Shown: positions 27,410 to 36,407, numbered from the stretch's first letter. The stretch: 64,000 nt of DNA from Shouchella clausii (GCF_001598215.1 NZ_BCXJ01000003.1:649476-713475), one strand, 5' to 3'. The notes: a model not told the origin generated them from the sequence alone. Translations and numbers: made by a program.

Positions 27410-27419
27410 ATTAATCAAT
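27410..27419. promoter_or_regulatory. Operator copy 1 (ATTAATCAAT)
   Basis: A one-mismatch version of the ATTGATCAAT palindrome within TTAGTGATTAATCAATAAC, about 25 bases before the SDR start. It shares flanks with the copies at 27783 and 28375. Confidence 0.55.
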
Positions 27420-27550
27420 AACAAAGATCCCATAAAAAAATGACCTGTTATGACCTTACACTACTTTGATTGATACATTTTGTATTTCATTTCCGTCCAT
27501 ACATACGAAACATTATGGTTAAACATCCCTTATCAGATATCAATTTTATC

Positions 27551-27646
27551 TTAATCCCAAAATGTGAACAGTACGACCACAATGGCTATAATACCCAATA
27601 CAATCGACAATGGGGAAATAGAATTCTCCTTATTGCTTTTATTGAT
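27551..27646 (-). pseudogene. Small membrane peptide gene lacking a standard start codon
   Basis: An ideal site GGGAGGTG stands 6 bases before ATC, which opens a frame of 31 residues: a polar NKSNKENS stretch, then LSIVLGIIAIVVVLFTFW, one membrane helix, and Asp before the stop. Either ATC is used as a rare start or the ATG has been lost by mutation. It is the second of two similar small frames between tetR and the SDR gene. Confidence 0.45.
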
Positions 27647-27683
27647 CTGTAACACCTCCCGTTAATAGGGTTGATCATTTATT

Positions 27684-27755
27684 TTAATCCAACCAACTAA
27701 TGATACAAACGACAATTATCCCAATTGAAACTTAGTCCATTTTGGCTAATCTCAT
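27684..27755 (-). pseudogene. Small membrane peptide gene with an in-frame stop
   Basis: GGAGGGAGGTGATA precedes ATG 27755, which encodes MRLAKMD, a TAA, and then in the same frame VSIGIIVVCIISWLD before a second stop. The hydrophobic part and the final W-x-D pattern resemble the neighbouring peptide at 27551. It follows operator copy 2 at once, so it heads the transcript. Confidence 0.45.
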
Positions 27756-27782
27756 ATTATCACCTCCCTCCATCGTTTAGTG

Positions 27783-27792
27783 ATTGATCAAT
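27783..27792. promoter_or_regulatory. Operator copy 2 (ATTGATCAAT)
   Basis: A perfect 10-base palindrome inside TTAGTGATTGATCAATAAA, in front of the two small-peptide frames and just after the tetR gene. Confidence 0.6.
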
Positions 27793-27830
27793 AAATATCA
27801 TGTAAAAAATAAATAAACAACGAAACTCGA

Positions 27831-28349
27831 TTATTTACTTTTTTCCATCATAAGCTCAGGGAGATCTATGAAATAAGAAATATTACATAATATCCCTCTC
27901 GCTAAAAATGTAGTAACTTCTCTTTCCACATTCTTGATTCCCGCTTTATTAAATCGATCTACGGTATATTTTTGAATGCTCGACAACCCTTTTTGCGTTG
28001 CATTGCGTATAGCGTCTTCTGTTACGGATATTCCAATCACCTGTAATGCAATTTCATTAGGATATAATTCAGAAAGCTCTTCATATGCAGCGATCATTTC
28101 TTCAACAAGGTGTTCCGGACCAGCATCCACATTTTTAAAAGTATCCAGAATCCTTTCAAATGCCCGCTCTAGAGCTGCAATAAACAATTCTTCCTTTGTT
28201 TTAAAAAATCGAAAGACATAAGGTTGTGATATGCCTGCTTTTTCTGCAATGTGTGCGGTAGTTGTATTATAATAACCTCTTTTTGCAAATACTTCTAACC
28301 CAGCTTCAAGAATCTCCTCTTTGCGATTTCCCTTACGAGACCTAACCAT
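27831..28349 (-). CDS. TetR family transcriptional regulator
   Basis: A 172-residue regulator with the HTH at residues 9-55 (EILEAGLEVFAKRGYYNTTT, ISQPYVFRFFKTKEELF). ATG 28349 has AGGTG 7 bases upstream. The operator ATTGATCAAT occurs before it, after it and before the SDR gene, outlining a local regulon. The ligand is unknown. Confidence 0.9.
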   Translation of the reverse strand: MVRSRKGNRKEEILEAGLEVFAKRGYYNTTTAHIAEKAGISQPYVFRFFKTKEELFIAALERAFERILDTFKNVDAGPEHLVEEMIAAYEELSELYPNEIALQVIGISVTEDAIRNATQKGLSSIQKYTVDRFNKAGIKNVEREVTTFLARGILCNISYFIDLPELMMEKSK

Positions 28350-28374
28350 GAAGAGCACCTACTTTTAGTTATTT

Positions 28375-28384
28375 ATTGATCAAT
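28375..28384. promoter_or_regulatory. Operator copy 3 (ATTGATCAAT)
   Basis: A perfect copy within TTATTGATCAATTACATC, about 25 bases upstream of the tetR start, placed for autorepression. Confidence 0.6.
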
Positions 28385-28491
28385 TACATCATAATTAAAG
28401 ACAAATTCAAAGTCAAGTTGGGAAGAAACATGGAGACCCTTATTTACGGAACGTTGGGAGAAAAAAGGCAAGATGGACGCATACAAAATGC

Positions 28492-28660
28492 TCATCGTGC
28501 CTTCTTTTCATTATTTGTAACTACAACATAATCTTTGATTTCCCGAGAAGAATGAAATGGGAGTTTAGTATCGATTAATGCAATATGAGACCATCCTCGT
28601 GTTTCTGTTTCAAGCGAATTGAAAGTGCTAATTTCTTTGGCACTTCTGCTCCTTTTTTAA
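28492..28660 (-). pseudogene. Unidentified decayed gene
   Basis: On the minus strand two overlapping frames read VPKKLALSIRLKQKHE and then TRGWSHIALIDTKLPFHSS, REIKDYVVVTNNEKKAR to a stop at 28492. The composition is clearly protein-like but shifted. I do not know the family; it may belong to the same element as the tnsA remnant beside it. Confidence 0.4.
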
Positions 28661-28678
28661 ACCGGCTTCGATAATCTC

Positions 28679-28899
28679 CTAAACAACAGGAAATTTAGCC
28701 AAACAAAAGGAACCTTGTTGCGAATCCGATAAAAACTCATGTTGTCTACCGGTTTTTATATTCCTTTTAATCTCGTTGACCGACCTAAGGAGGGAACATC
28801 TTGAATTTTTAGCCATAGTTGATATTCTGCCCCACTTCCAGTTCCTCTACCTTCTTTAATCCACGTATCGACTTTAGATGTCCTTTTTCCTTTTGCCAC
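28679..28899 (-). pseudogene. tnsA: tnsA remnant of a Tn7-like transposon
   Basis: From GTG 28899 the minus strand encodes MAKGKRTSKVDTWIKEGRG, then YQLWLKIQDVPSLGRS and TRLKG, followed by a frameshift into KTGRQHEFLSD. This matches the N-terminal catalytic region of TnsA endonucleases, where (I/V)xDVPSxGRSxRxxGxKTGRxHxxLSD is strongly conserved. A stop ends it after about 70 residues instead of about 270. It reads away from glmS, as tnsA does in Tn7 inserted at its usual site. Confidence 0.75.
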
Positions 28900-28904
28900 A
28901 AAAA

Positions 28905-28936
28905 CACCCCTTTAGACAATCACATCCAAAGGGGTG
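28905..28936 (-). terminator. Terminator downstream of glmS
   Basis: CACCCCTTT pairs with AAAGGGGTG; the minus strand continues TTTTTG. It is 75 bases past the glmS stop and closely resembles the hairpin at 26118-26149. Confidence 0.7.
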
Positions 28937-28980
28937 AAGCTTCACACTTTTTTTATAAACGGCGCATCTTTATTTTAAAT

Positions 28981-29010
28981 CCACATTTCCAATTCAGTAT
29001 AACAGCAACC
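28981..29010 (-). other. Candidate Tn7-type insertion junction after glmS
   Basis: Exactly 25 bases after the glmS stop codon the minus strand reads TGTGG, the way Tn7 ends begin, and the decayed tnsA gene lies inside. The five bases before it (GGAAA) would be the target duplication. The far end was not found. Confidence 0.4.
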
Positions 29011-30813
29011 TTACTCCACCGTCACGCTCTTCGCTAAGTTCCGTGGTTTGTCGACGTCGCAGCCTCTGTGCAGCGCGGCATAGTAGGCAATCAGCTGCGT
29101 AGGAATGACCGAAACAAGGGGTGTCAGCAATTCGTGTACGCGCGGCAAGACGACAGCATCGCCTTCTTGGTCAAAGCCTTCCATCGAAATGATCGCTGTG
29201 GCTGCGCCTCGGCTTGCGACTTCTTGCACATTGCCGCGAATGCTTAAATTGACATGCTCTTGCGTAGCAAGGGCAATGACAGGCGTTCCGTCTTCAATAA
29301 GCGCGATAGTGCCATGTTTCAGTTCGCCGCCAGCAAATCCTTCGGCTTGAATATAGGAAATCTCTTTTAGCTTCAATGCGCCCTCAAGGGCCACGAAGTA
29401 ATCGGATGTGCGGCCGATAAAGAATGCATTGCGTGTCACAGATAGGTAATTGCGGGCAATTTGTTCCATTTCGTCTTTTTGGTTGCAGAGCGACTCCATT
29501 GCATTTGCAGCAATGGCTAGCTCTTGCAGCAAGTCAAAGTCAAGCGTTTTTCCTGCTGCGTTGGCTACATCAACGGCAAGCAAGGCAAGAACAGCAATTT
29601 GTGCTGTATATGCTTTCGTAGAAGCAACAGCTATTTCTGGCCCTGCAAACGTGTGCAGCGTATAATCCGCTTCACGGGAAAGCGTCGAGCCTGGCACATT
29701 TGTAATCGTAAGCGTGCGGTGGCCTTGTTTTTTGACGTTCACTAGCACGCCGCGGGAATCAGCAGTTTCACCGCTTTGTGAAATAAAGACAAAGAGTGGT
29801 TTTTCAGATAAGAGCGGCATATTGTACAAAAATTCACTCGCAATATGCACTTCTGTCGGTTTGCCGGAAACGCGCTCGAGCAGCTGCTTTCCAACAAGGC
29901 CAGCGTGATAGCTTGTTCCTGCTGCAACAATGTAAATCCGGTCGCTTTCTTTCATTGCTGCGCGGATGTCTTCATCGAGGCGTGTGCTGCCATCTTCGTG
30001 TTGGTACTTTTGGATGATGTTGCGAATGACGAATGGTTGTTCATCAATCTCTTTTAGCATAAAGTGGGCGTATGTGCCTTTTTCAATGTCGCTTACATCA
30101 AGCTCAGCTGTGTAAGGCTTGCGCTCTTGAACATCACCGGCCAATGTTTTGATTTCAATATGATCGCGTTTGACTATCACGAGCTCTTCATCCATGATTT
30201 CAATAAACTGATCGGTGACAGTAAGCATCGCCATTGCGTCTGAGGCAACAACATTTGCATTTTCGCCAACACCAACTAAAAGCGGGCTCTTGTTTTTTCC
30301 GACAAAAATGGTGTCTGGGTCGTCCTTATCAAGAAGAGCAATCGCATAAGAGCCCTTCATAAGCGAGAGCGCTTTGCTGACAGCTTCTTCGGTTGTAAGT
30401 CCTTCCCCAGCCAATTGTTCAATAAACTGAACAATGACTTCCGTGTCCGTATCGCTTTTTAGCTGTACATCGGCTAAATAATTGCGCTTAATTTGCTCGT
30501 AGTTTTCAATGACACCATTGTGTACGAGCGTATACCGTTCTGTTGCGCTTTGATGAGGGTGTGCGTTTAATTGGCTTGGGACGCCATGAGTCGCCCAGCG
30601 CGTATGCCCGATTCCGACTGTTGAGTGGACATTTTCATCAACAGCCTTGCGCAATGTGGCGATTCGGCCCTTTTCCTTAAACACCTCTGTACCGCTTTGT
30701 GTCCGAACTGCAATGCCTGCGGAGTCGTAGCCGCGGTATTCCAGCTTCTCCAGTCCACTTAGCAAGATTTCCTTTGCATCCTCATTTCCGATGTACCCAA
30801 CAATTCCACACAT
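29011..30813 (-). CDS. glmS: Glutamine-fructose-6-phosphate aminotransferase
   Basis: The isomerising enzyme that makes glucosamine-6-phosphate for peptidoglycan and teichoic acid precursors. The 600 residues are full length: N-terminal glutaminase beginning with the nucleophile Cys2 (MCGIVGYIG), then two SIS domains ([23 protein letters not shown]) and the C-terminal catalytic tail ending [16 protein letters not shown] 30813 is fixed by the required Met-Cys start. It is preceded by a glmS ribozyme that would shut it down when glucosamine-6-phosphate is plentiful. Confidence 0.98.
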   Translation of the reverse strand: MCGIVGYIGNEDAKEILLSGLEKLEYRGYDSAGIAVRTQSGTEVFKEKGRIATLRKAVDENVHSTVGIGHTRWATHGVPSQLNAHPHQSATERYTLVHNGVIENYEQIKRNYLADVQLKSDTDTEVIVQFIEQLAGEGLTTEEAVSKALSLMKGSYAIALLDKDDPDTIFVGKNKSPLLVGVGENANVVASDAMAMLTVTDQFIEIMDEELVIVKRDHIEIKTLAGDVQERKPYTAELDVSDIEKGTYAHFMLKEIDEQPFVIRNIIQKYQHEDGSTRLDEDIRAAMKESDRIYIVAAGTSYHAGLVGKQLLERVSGKPTEVHIASEFLYNMPLLSEKPLFVFISQSGETADSRGVLVNVKKQGHRTLTITNVPGSTLSREADYTLHTFAGPEIAVASTKAYTAQIAVLALLAVDVANAAGKTLDFDLLQELAIAANAMESLCNQKDEMEQIARNYLSVTRNAFFIGRTSDYFVALEGALKLKEISYIQAEGFAGGELKHGTIALIEDGTPVIALATQEHVNLSIRGNVQEVASRGAATAIISMEGFDQEGDAVVLPRVHELLTPLVSVIPTQLIAYYAALHRGCDVDKPRNLAKSVTVE

Positions 30814-30824
30814 ATTGTTCGTAT

Positions 30825-30872
30825 CCTCCCGCAGTGGGAGCATCGACCTGCAGGGGCAGACGTGCCCCCACT
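30825..30872 (-). promoter_or_regulatory. Competing hairpins around the glmS ribosome site
   Basis: On the minus strand CTCCC (30836-30840) can pair with GGGAG of the ribosome site (30825-30830). Alternatively, TGCTCCCACT (30833-30842) can pair with AGTGGGGGCA (30863-30872), freeing that site. A third perfect stem, GGGGCA-N4-TGCCCC (30853-30868), competes with the second. All lie between the ribozyme and the start codon. Confidence 0.5.
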
Positions 30873-30884
30873 CTTTGAATTTGT

Positions 30885-31035
30885 TGCGTGCTGCTTTTGT
30901 TTTTGTGCAACAGGTCACCCCATTGTTTTGACAAAAGCTTGCGGCTGTCACACGCAGCCGGAGGGAACCCGCCGAAAGTTCGATTAGCCCTCTCCTCGTC
31001 AACTGGCGTCGTGCCAGTCCTGGCGCTTTGGTGTA
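30885..31035 (-). ncRNA. glmS ribozyme-riboswitch
   Basis: The minus strand carries the conserved core: cleavage junction A/GCGCC at about 31027, then ACTGGCACGACGCCAGTTG, ACGAGGAGAGGG, TTTCGGCGG, CCGCAAGCTTTTG and AATGGGGTGACC. Glucosamine-6-phosphate acts as cofactor for self-cleavage, after which the downstream mRNA is degraded. The position directly before glmS confirms it. Boundaries are approximate. Confidence 0.95.
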
Positions 31036-31198
31036 TGAAATTCATACAAGACTCATAATAAAGGAATGGAGAATTGCCGTCAATCGATTTCATAGGTTCT
31101 CCACAATTTTAAAATATGCACCTTTTTCATTCGGCGGAACGGTTTGTTATCGAAAAGGGCAAAACAAGCACTTGTTCTTGCGGAGATTTAGAGTACTT

Positions 31199-31232
31199 AA
31201 AAAAGCATTGCCGCATGTGGCAATGCTTTTTT
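31199..31232 (-). terminator. Terminator between glmM and glmS
   Basis: AAAAAAGCATTGCC pairs with GGCAATGCTTTTTT around GCATGT, immediately after the glmM stop; it works in either direction. glmS is therefore mainly transcribed from its own promoter. Confidence 0.85.
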
Positions 31233-31233
31233 A

Positions 31234-32574
31234 TCAAGCTCCAAGCTGTTCTTTTACAACATCGACAATTTGGTTTGCGTATTGTTTGCACAACTCATCA
31301 GTTTTGGCTTCGACCATCACCCGCACAAGTGGTTCAGTGCCAGACGGGCGTACGAGAATCCGACCTTCGCCAGCCATTGCTTCTTCCACACGTTTGATTT
31401 CCTGTTGGACAAGGGCATTGTTTTTAACTGCATCTTTATCCGTGACGCGGACATTGATTAAGCATTGTGGAAATGTTTTCATCCCTGCTGCAAGTTCGGA
31501 CAGAGGCTTCCCTGTTTGTTGCATAATGTTTAATAGCTGCACGCCTGTAAGCAAGCCATCGCCTGTCGTGTTGTAATCAAGAAAAATAATGTGGCCAGAC
31601 TGCTCGCCGCCAAGATTGTAATTTCCTTTACGCATTTCCTCCATCACATAACGGTCGCCTACAGCCGTCTGCTTCGTCTCGATTTGTTTTTCCTCAAGTG
31701 CTTTGTAAAAACCGAGATTGCTCATCACAGTGGTGACAACCGTATTGTTGTTGAGGCGTCCTTGTTCTTTCAAGTAGGAAGCGATAATATACATAATCTT
31801 GTCGCCGTCCACAATCTCGCCCTTTTCATCGACTGCGATCAAACGATCGGCATCGCCGTCAAACGCCAGGCCTACGTCTGCCTGTTTTTCCACAACAAGC
31901 TTTGCCAGCTCTTCAGGATGGGTCGAGCCGCAGCATGCATTAATATTGGTTCCGTTTGGCGAAGAGCCCATCGACGATATATCTGCGTCAAGATCAGCCA
32001 GCACGTGCGTAGCTAGCGATGAGGCAGCACCGTTCGCACAGTCAATAGCGACGTGGATTCCTTCAAAACCGCCTTCAACCGTTTGTTTTAAAAACTGCAT
32101 GTATTTCTGGGCGCCCTCAAAATAGTCATTTAACTGGCCGATATCGCCACCAATGGGACGAGGCATCGTATCTTCGCCGTCAATGAGCGCTTCTATTTCC
32201 TCTTCTTGGGAATCAAGCAGCTTAAATCCATCAGACCCGAAAAATTTAATGCCATTGTCTTCTACCGGATTATGAGAGGCAGAAATCATAATTCCAGCAG
32301 TTGCGCTCAGTTGTTTAGTCAGGAACGCAACGCCAGGGGTTGAAATGACCCCAAGGCGCATAACTTCGGCGCCAATTGAAAGCAAACCAGCCACTAGGGA
32401 AGCCTCAAGCATTTCCCCAGAAATACGCGTATCCCGGCCAATCAACACCTTAGGTTGCGCCGCCTCTTTCGTTAGCACATATCCACCAGCGCGCCCTAAC
32501 TTAAACGCAAGTTCAGGCGTAAGCTCTGAATTGGCTACCCCCCTGACGCCATCTGTCCCAAAATATTTACCCAT
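31234..32574 (-). CDS. glmM: Phosphoglucosamine mutase
   Basis: Converts glucosamine-6-phosphate to glucosamine-1-phosphate. The 446 residues show the phosphoserine loop [15 protein letters not shown] (active Ser about 100), the metal loop DGDADR, the sugar loop GGEQSGH and the phosphate-binding [11 protein letters not shown] at the C-terminus. It lies 36 bases downstream of cdaR, the standard Bacillus order cdaA-cdaR-glmM, where GlmM is known to restrain CdaA. Confidence 0.98.
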   Translation of the reverse strand: MGKYFGTDGVRGVANSELTPELAFKLGRAGGYVLTKEAAQPKVLIGRDTRISGEMLEASLVAGLLSIGAEVMRLGVISTPGVAFLTKQLSATAGIMISASHNPVEDNGIKFFGSDGFKLLDSQEEEIEALIDGEDTMPRPIGGDIGQLNDYFEGAQKYMQFLKQTVEGGFEGIHVAIDCANGAASSLATHVLADLDADISSMGSSPNGTNINACCGSTHPEELAKLVVEKQADVGLAFDGDADRLIAVDEKGEIVDGDKIMYIIASYLKEQGRLNNNTVVTTVMSNLGFYKALEEKQIETKQTAVGDRYVMEEMRKGNYNLGGEQSGHIIFLDYNTTGDGLLTGVQLLNIMQQTGKPLSELAAGMKTFPQCLINVRVTDKDAVKNNALVQQEIKRVEEAMAGEGRILVRPSGTEPLVRVMVEAKTDELCKQYANQIVDVVKEQLGA

Positions 32575-32610
32575 GATTGATCGCTCCTTCTTTATGCGTT
32601 CTCATTGCTT

Positions 32611-33834
32611 TCATTCTTCGAATTGCAGCATGGCCTCATCGTCTAATTCGAAGCGGATATGCGGCGGACCACTTACCGATATGGGAAGCGATTGTTCTCC
32701 TATATAGGAACCACTCGCGTCCACCTGCAATTGTATATCGTTCATGCTCAAACGATCCAGCCTGGCTTTAGTCCCAAATGCTGTTACCGGGACTGTCGAT
32801 GGCTGGTCCGCAGCGAAACGGACAGTGCCCTCTGCACCGACAATTTCAATCGGCACGTCGGAAAACGCTTGCCTTTCTTCCTTTCCGACACTAAAGTGGA
32901 CACGGACTTCTTTCGGTTCAATTCGTTCGGCATCAGTTGGTGTTTTCAGTTTTGCCGTTACCTCGCCGTTTTCTTCAACCTTGCTTAAGTCAACTGGCTC
33001 ACTTTCTACGAACTCAATATCTTCCAGAACGTCAGTCGGCCCATAAACGGTTACTTCATTTGGCTCAATTGTCACTTCATCGATGCTGATTCCGTCTGGC
33101 AACTCATTCTCCTTTATCATTTTCACTGGTACAAGTTTATTTGGGCTCGTGATTGGCACTGTCACAGAAACAAAATTAGGGTCTGCTTCAATCTCCAGCT
33201 CTTGCCCTGACTCATCGTAAAAATGGACAGGGTACTCATCTTCAACCGTTTCTTTGACCCCTTCAAGATCTACGAACACTTTTGCTTCTTCAATTTGGTT
33301 GATTGTATCTCCATCTGCGGTCACTTCCACATTCACTGGGTTAGCGATTGGTGAACCCGCAGCAAACTCATCTCCTAGTTCGCTTTCGTTCTCGAGCTCC
33401 ACGCGCACTGGGATTGAGGCCGTTTGTTTTTCTTTCAAAGTGATGCGAACTACTTGAGGCTGCGTTGTTACCGACAAATCGCTAGGAAAATTGCGTGTGT
33501 TGACGGCTAGCACATGTTCCCCTTCAGTTGTCACATCCGTCGCGTCCACAAACACTTCTGTCGACCGGTTGCTTGTCAACTGGAATAGCGAAATCGACAC
33601 TTGCGAACCTTGGAGCTGCACACTCACTGTTTCCGGTTGGTCGACTAGTTCAAAACGTGTTTCATCATAAAACACTTCAAGTGGTTGGTCTTCAATTGTA
33701 TAAGGAGCGTTGGTGACTTCAGGCAAAAGAGAAGGCGTGCCGACATTATCTTGATTGACCATAATAAATAACATCAATGCAATAAAGAAAGCCAGAATCC
33801 GCACAAACCAAATGCTATTAAACAGTTTATCCAT
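32611..33834 (-). CDS. cdaR: CdaA regulatory protein (YbbR domains)
   Basis: A membrane-anchored regulator of the diadenylate cyclase. One helix (residues 9-25, VRILAFFIALMLFIMVN) precedes several extracytoplasmic YbbR repeats, seen as recurring V-V/I-T-L and P-V segments. It is 407 residues long with an acidic C-terminus. ATG 33834 overlaps cdaA by 8 bases; the longer frame adds 21 residues from the cdaA overlap. Confidence 0.93.
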   Translation of the reverse strand: MDKLFNSIWFVRILAFFIALMLFIMVNQDNVGTPSLLPEVTNAPYTIEDQPLEVFYDETRFELVDQPETVSVQLQGSQVSISLFQLTSNRSTEVFVDATDVTTEGEHVLAVNTRNFPSDLSVTTQPQVVRITLKEKQTASIPVRVELENESELGDEFAAGSPIANPVNVEVTADGDTINQIEEAKVFVDLEGVKETVEDEYPVHFYDESGQELEIEADPNFVSVTVPITSPNKLVPVKMIKENELPDGISIDEVTIEPNEVTVYGPTDVLEDIEFVESEPVDLSKVEENGEVTAKLKTPTDAERIEPKEVRVHFSVGKEERQAFSDVPIEIVGAEGTVRFAADQPSTVPVTAFGTKARLDRLSMNDIQLQVDASGSYIGEQSLPISVSGPPHIRFELDDEAMLQFEE

Positions 33835-34651
33835 TTTTTCTACCACCCCACTGCCAGCGGTGTTCAGAAGAAGGAGCGCGAAGCAAGTTCTGCTCAAGCA
33901 TCTCCCTCAACTGTTCTTCGCTTAAGTTACGGTAGAGCGTGCCGCTTTTTGAGATCGATATGCCTCCCGTTTCCTCGGAGACAATCAATGTCAAACAATC
34001 CGTTACTTCACTGATCCCAAGAGCGGCACGGTGGCGTGTTCCTAGCTCTTTTGATATTGTATTGTCTTCAGACAGAGGCAAATAACAGCCTGCGGCCAAA
34101 ATTTTATCGTTCTTGATGACAACGGCGCCATCGTGCAACGGTGTATTGGGAATAAAAATATTAATCAACAACTCTGAAGTAAGCACAGCCTGCATCGGAA
34201 TGCCGGTCTCAGCGTAATCGTTTAAGCCAGTCTCCTTTTCAATCGACACAAGCGCGCCAATGCGTCGCTTCCCCATATAAGAAGTCGCTTTAACGAGGGC
34301 ATCAATGGTCGTTTGCATCGAATCATTTTTAGGAGCTGAACGGCTTGTGAACAGACGGCTTCTTCCGAGTTGTTCCAACCCCCTGCGCAATTCAGGCTGA
34401 AAGATAATAATGATCGCCAGCAATCCAAACGTAGCGGTTTGCTTGGTAATGAACTCCAATGTGCTTAACCCTAGAAAATTGCTAACAAACCATATCATAA
34501 AAATGACAGCGATCCCTTTGACCAACTGTACAGCCCGAGTGCCGCGAATAATCATAATTAGTTTATATACAACGTATGTAACAAGCAAAATGTCGACAAT
34601 TTGGCCAATGTAAGCAAGCCATGGCAAATTTTCGAAGTCTATCGTAAACAT
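33827..34651 (-). CDS. cdaA: Diadenylate cyclase CdaA
   Basis: Synthesises cyclic di-AMP, which controls potassium and osmolyte balance and the cell wall. The 274 residues contain three N-terminal helices and the DAC domain with its two catalytic motifs, LHDGAVVI (DGA) and GTRHRAALG (RHR). ATG 34651 is standard. It heads the cdaA-cdaR-glmM unit. Confidence 0.97.
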   Translation of the reverse strand: MFTIDFENLPWLAYIGQIVDILLVTYVVYKLIMIIRGTRAVQLVKGIAVIFMIWFVSNFLGLSTLEFITKQTATFGLLAIIIIFQPELRRGLEQLGRSRLFTSRSAPKNDSMQTTIDALVKATSYMGKRRIGALVSIEKETGLNDYAETGIPMQAVLTSELLINIFIPNTPLHDGAVVIKNDKILAAGCYLPLSEDNTISKELGTRHRAALGISEVTDCLTLIVSEETGGISISKSGTLYRNLSEEQLREMLEQNLLRAPSSEHRWQWGGRKNG

Positions 34652-34763
34652 GTATGCCCCTCCATGTTTAATCGTCTAGTCCTACCTTTGACAAGTCCAG
34701 CGCATCTTAAACGAAACGCAGTGCCAAACGTAACAAGTATACACCGATCTACACGAAATAGAA

Positions 34764-34802
34764 AGGGAGTTCCCGCTTTACGACAGGAACTCCACTATTT
34801 TT
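34764..34802 (-). terminator. Terminator between rsiW and cdaA
   Basis: GGAGTTCC pairs with GGGAACTCC around an 11-base loop; the minus strand continues CTTTCTATTTC. It separates the sigma-W pair from the c-di-AMP operon. Confidence 0.75.
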
Positions 34803-34812
34803 CATGCTTCTC

Positions 34813-35478
34813 CTAATTGTCGGTGGAATATGGGTCGTCTTCTCCTGCATCGAAAACGGCGACAACTTCACTAAAAAACTCTTTCATGTTGTACCAAGCC
34901 CAAGACAGCGCTTTGTCGACTTCCTCAATTTCCCCAGTTACTTGATTAGGCGATGCGTAAAGTGCGTCTCCGTTGAAACGACTATTGATGAGAAGGACAT
35001 TACCGCGCACTTCCCCTTCAAGCACGAGCGTACCATTTCTAACAACCAAATCACCATCAATTACTTCGCCTTCGGGCACAACAACAACGCCGGCTTCCTT
35101 ATCAATCACAAACGGCCCGTTCCCTGATACGGCAATTCCGTCGGTTGTATGGTTCCATGCGGAAAAAAATGCAGCTGACATCATAATGAGGAATATCGCT
35201 GCTGCAACCAAGATTGGATGACGTTTTGCTTTTAGCTTCCATTTTGCTGTTTTTTTCGTTTTAGGCAATTTAGCCATAACGCCGGCAGTAAACCCTTCAG
35301 GCGCCTCTATATGAGAAGAACTTTGGATAAACGCAATGGATTTCTTCAGTTCTTGCAAATGTTCTCTGCAAGACGGGCACGATTGCAAATGAGCATAAAG
35401 TTCCTCTTTCTGCTCTTTCGTCGCATCTCCGTCTAAATAAATGTGTATCAATTCATCGTGAGAATGACAGTTTTTCAT
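34813..35478 (-). CDS. rsiW: Anti-sigma-W factor
   Basis: A single-pass protein of 221 residues that holds SigW inactive until cut by site-1 and site-2 proteases. The N-terminal zinc anti-sigma domain shows His and Cys ligands (HLQSCPSCREHL), the helix is at about residues 88-107, and the outer part has repeated beta strands (VVVPEGEVIDGDLVVRNG). It directly follows sigW, as in Bacillus. Confidence 0.94.
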   Translation of the reverse strand: MKNCHSHDELIHIYLDGDATKEQKEELYAHLQSCPSCREHLQELKKSIAFIQSSSHIEAPEGFTAGVMAKLPKTKKTAKWKLKAKRHPILVAAAIFLIMMSAAFFSAWNHTTDGIAVSGNGPFVIDKEAGVVVVPEGEVIDGDLVVRNGTLVLEGEVRGNVLLINSRFNGDALYASPNQVTGEIEEVDKALSWAWYNMKEFFSEVVAVFDAGEDDPYSTDN

Positions 35479-35496
35479 CTTGTCACCCCTTTACAT

Positions 35497-36060
35497 TTAT
35501 AAGTGCCGCATACGTTTACGCAGCGCTTCACGCCCTCGATGAATCCGCGTTTTAACGGTTGCTACAGGCATATCCATAATTTCGCTAATTTCTTTTAACG
35601 ATAGATCCTCTAAATACTTAAGCACGATCGCCGTACGATACTTAATAGGAAGCTGGTTAATCTCTGATTGTATCCACTCTTGAAGCTCCATTTTCACAAC
35701 CTGGTCTTCAGGCAGTTCATCTGTTGCGGCAAGTTGGGATTCATAGGTCACTTCCTCCATCCCTTTTACCGTATCTTGCAAATACATGTCAGGCTTCCGC
35801 TTCCGCAAACGGTCAATTGACACATTGGTTGTAATGCGGAACAACCAAGTCGAGAACTTTCGAGTGGTATCAAATTTATCTAAATTGGTATAAGCACGCA
35901 AAAACGCCTCTTGGGCGATATCTTGGGCTTCATGGACGTGGCCGACCATTCTATAGGCAACTTGGTACACTTTGTCTTTGTAGAGGTCTACCAATTCGGC
36001 GAAAGCCTGCTCATCCCCTTGTTTAATGTCTGCAATTAATCGATTCGTTAACGAGTCCAT
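35497..36060 (-). CDS. sigW: ECF sigma factor SigW
   Basis: Envelope-stress sigma factor of 187 residues: region 2 (VYQVAYRMVGHVHEAQDIAQ, FSTWLFRITTNVSIDRLRKR) and region 4 (LPIKYRTAIVLKYLEDLSLK, ATVKTRIHRGREALRKRM). SigW controls resistance to antimicrobial peptides and membrane-active agents. The gene is autoregulated through the promoter at 36083-36110. Confidence 0.96.
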   Translation of the reverse strand: MDSLTNRLIADIKQGDEQAFAELVDLYKDKVYQVAYRMVGHVHEAQDIAQEAFLRAYTNLDKFDTTRKFSTWLFRITTNVSIDRLRKRKPDMYLQDTVKGMEEVTYESQLAATDELPEDQVVKMELQEWIQSEINQLPIKYRTAIVLKYLEDLSLKEISEIMDMPVATVKTRIHRGREALRKRMRHL

Positions 36061-36082
36061 TTCATCCCCTACCTAAATTAAA

Positions 36083-36110
36083 CATACGGAACTCACTGAC
36101 AGATGGTTTC
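36083..36110 (-). promoter_or_regulatory. SigW-type promoter of sigW
   Basis: On the minus strand GAAACC (36105-36110) and CGTATG (36083-36088) are 16 bases apart, which is the SigW pattern (TGAAAC-N16-CGTA) with one weak base at the start. Confidence 0.8.
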
Positions 36111-36208
36111 GTGTAATCTAATCATAACACGAAAAAATATCTTTTTTTTAAAAAAGAAGGAATTTTGTCCTAAACCGAGTAATGTAATTTAGAAAGGGAG
36201 GGAAGGAT

Positions 36209-36394
36209 ATGGCAAATGCGTATGACATTCACCCACTGTCGCGTTCGATTGAAGACACGCGGACGCAACTTAATGATTCGGCTGCTGCTTATCCGCTCAG
36301 CTCACCACACATTTTAACGATCAGTCAGAAACTCGACGCTCTACTAAATGAATACTCCAATCTTTCTGCAAAAAAACCGCCTAAAAGCGTATAA
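36209..36394 (+). CDS. Spo0E family aspartyl-phosphate phosphatase
   Basis: A 61-residue protein with the family signature SQKLDALLNEY near residue 42; the conserved S-x-x-L-D core dephosphorylates Spo0A-P and so delays sporulation. The N-terminal helix (LSRSIEDTRTQLNDSAA) is also typical. GGGAGGGAAGG precedes ATG 36209. Confidence 0.85.
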   Translation: MANAYDIHPLSRSIEDTRTQLNDSAAAYPLSSPHILTISQKLDALLNEYSNLSAKKPPKSV

Positions 36395-36407
36395 ACCGAT
36401 TTTCAAC

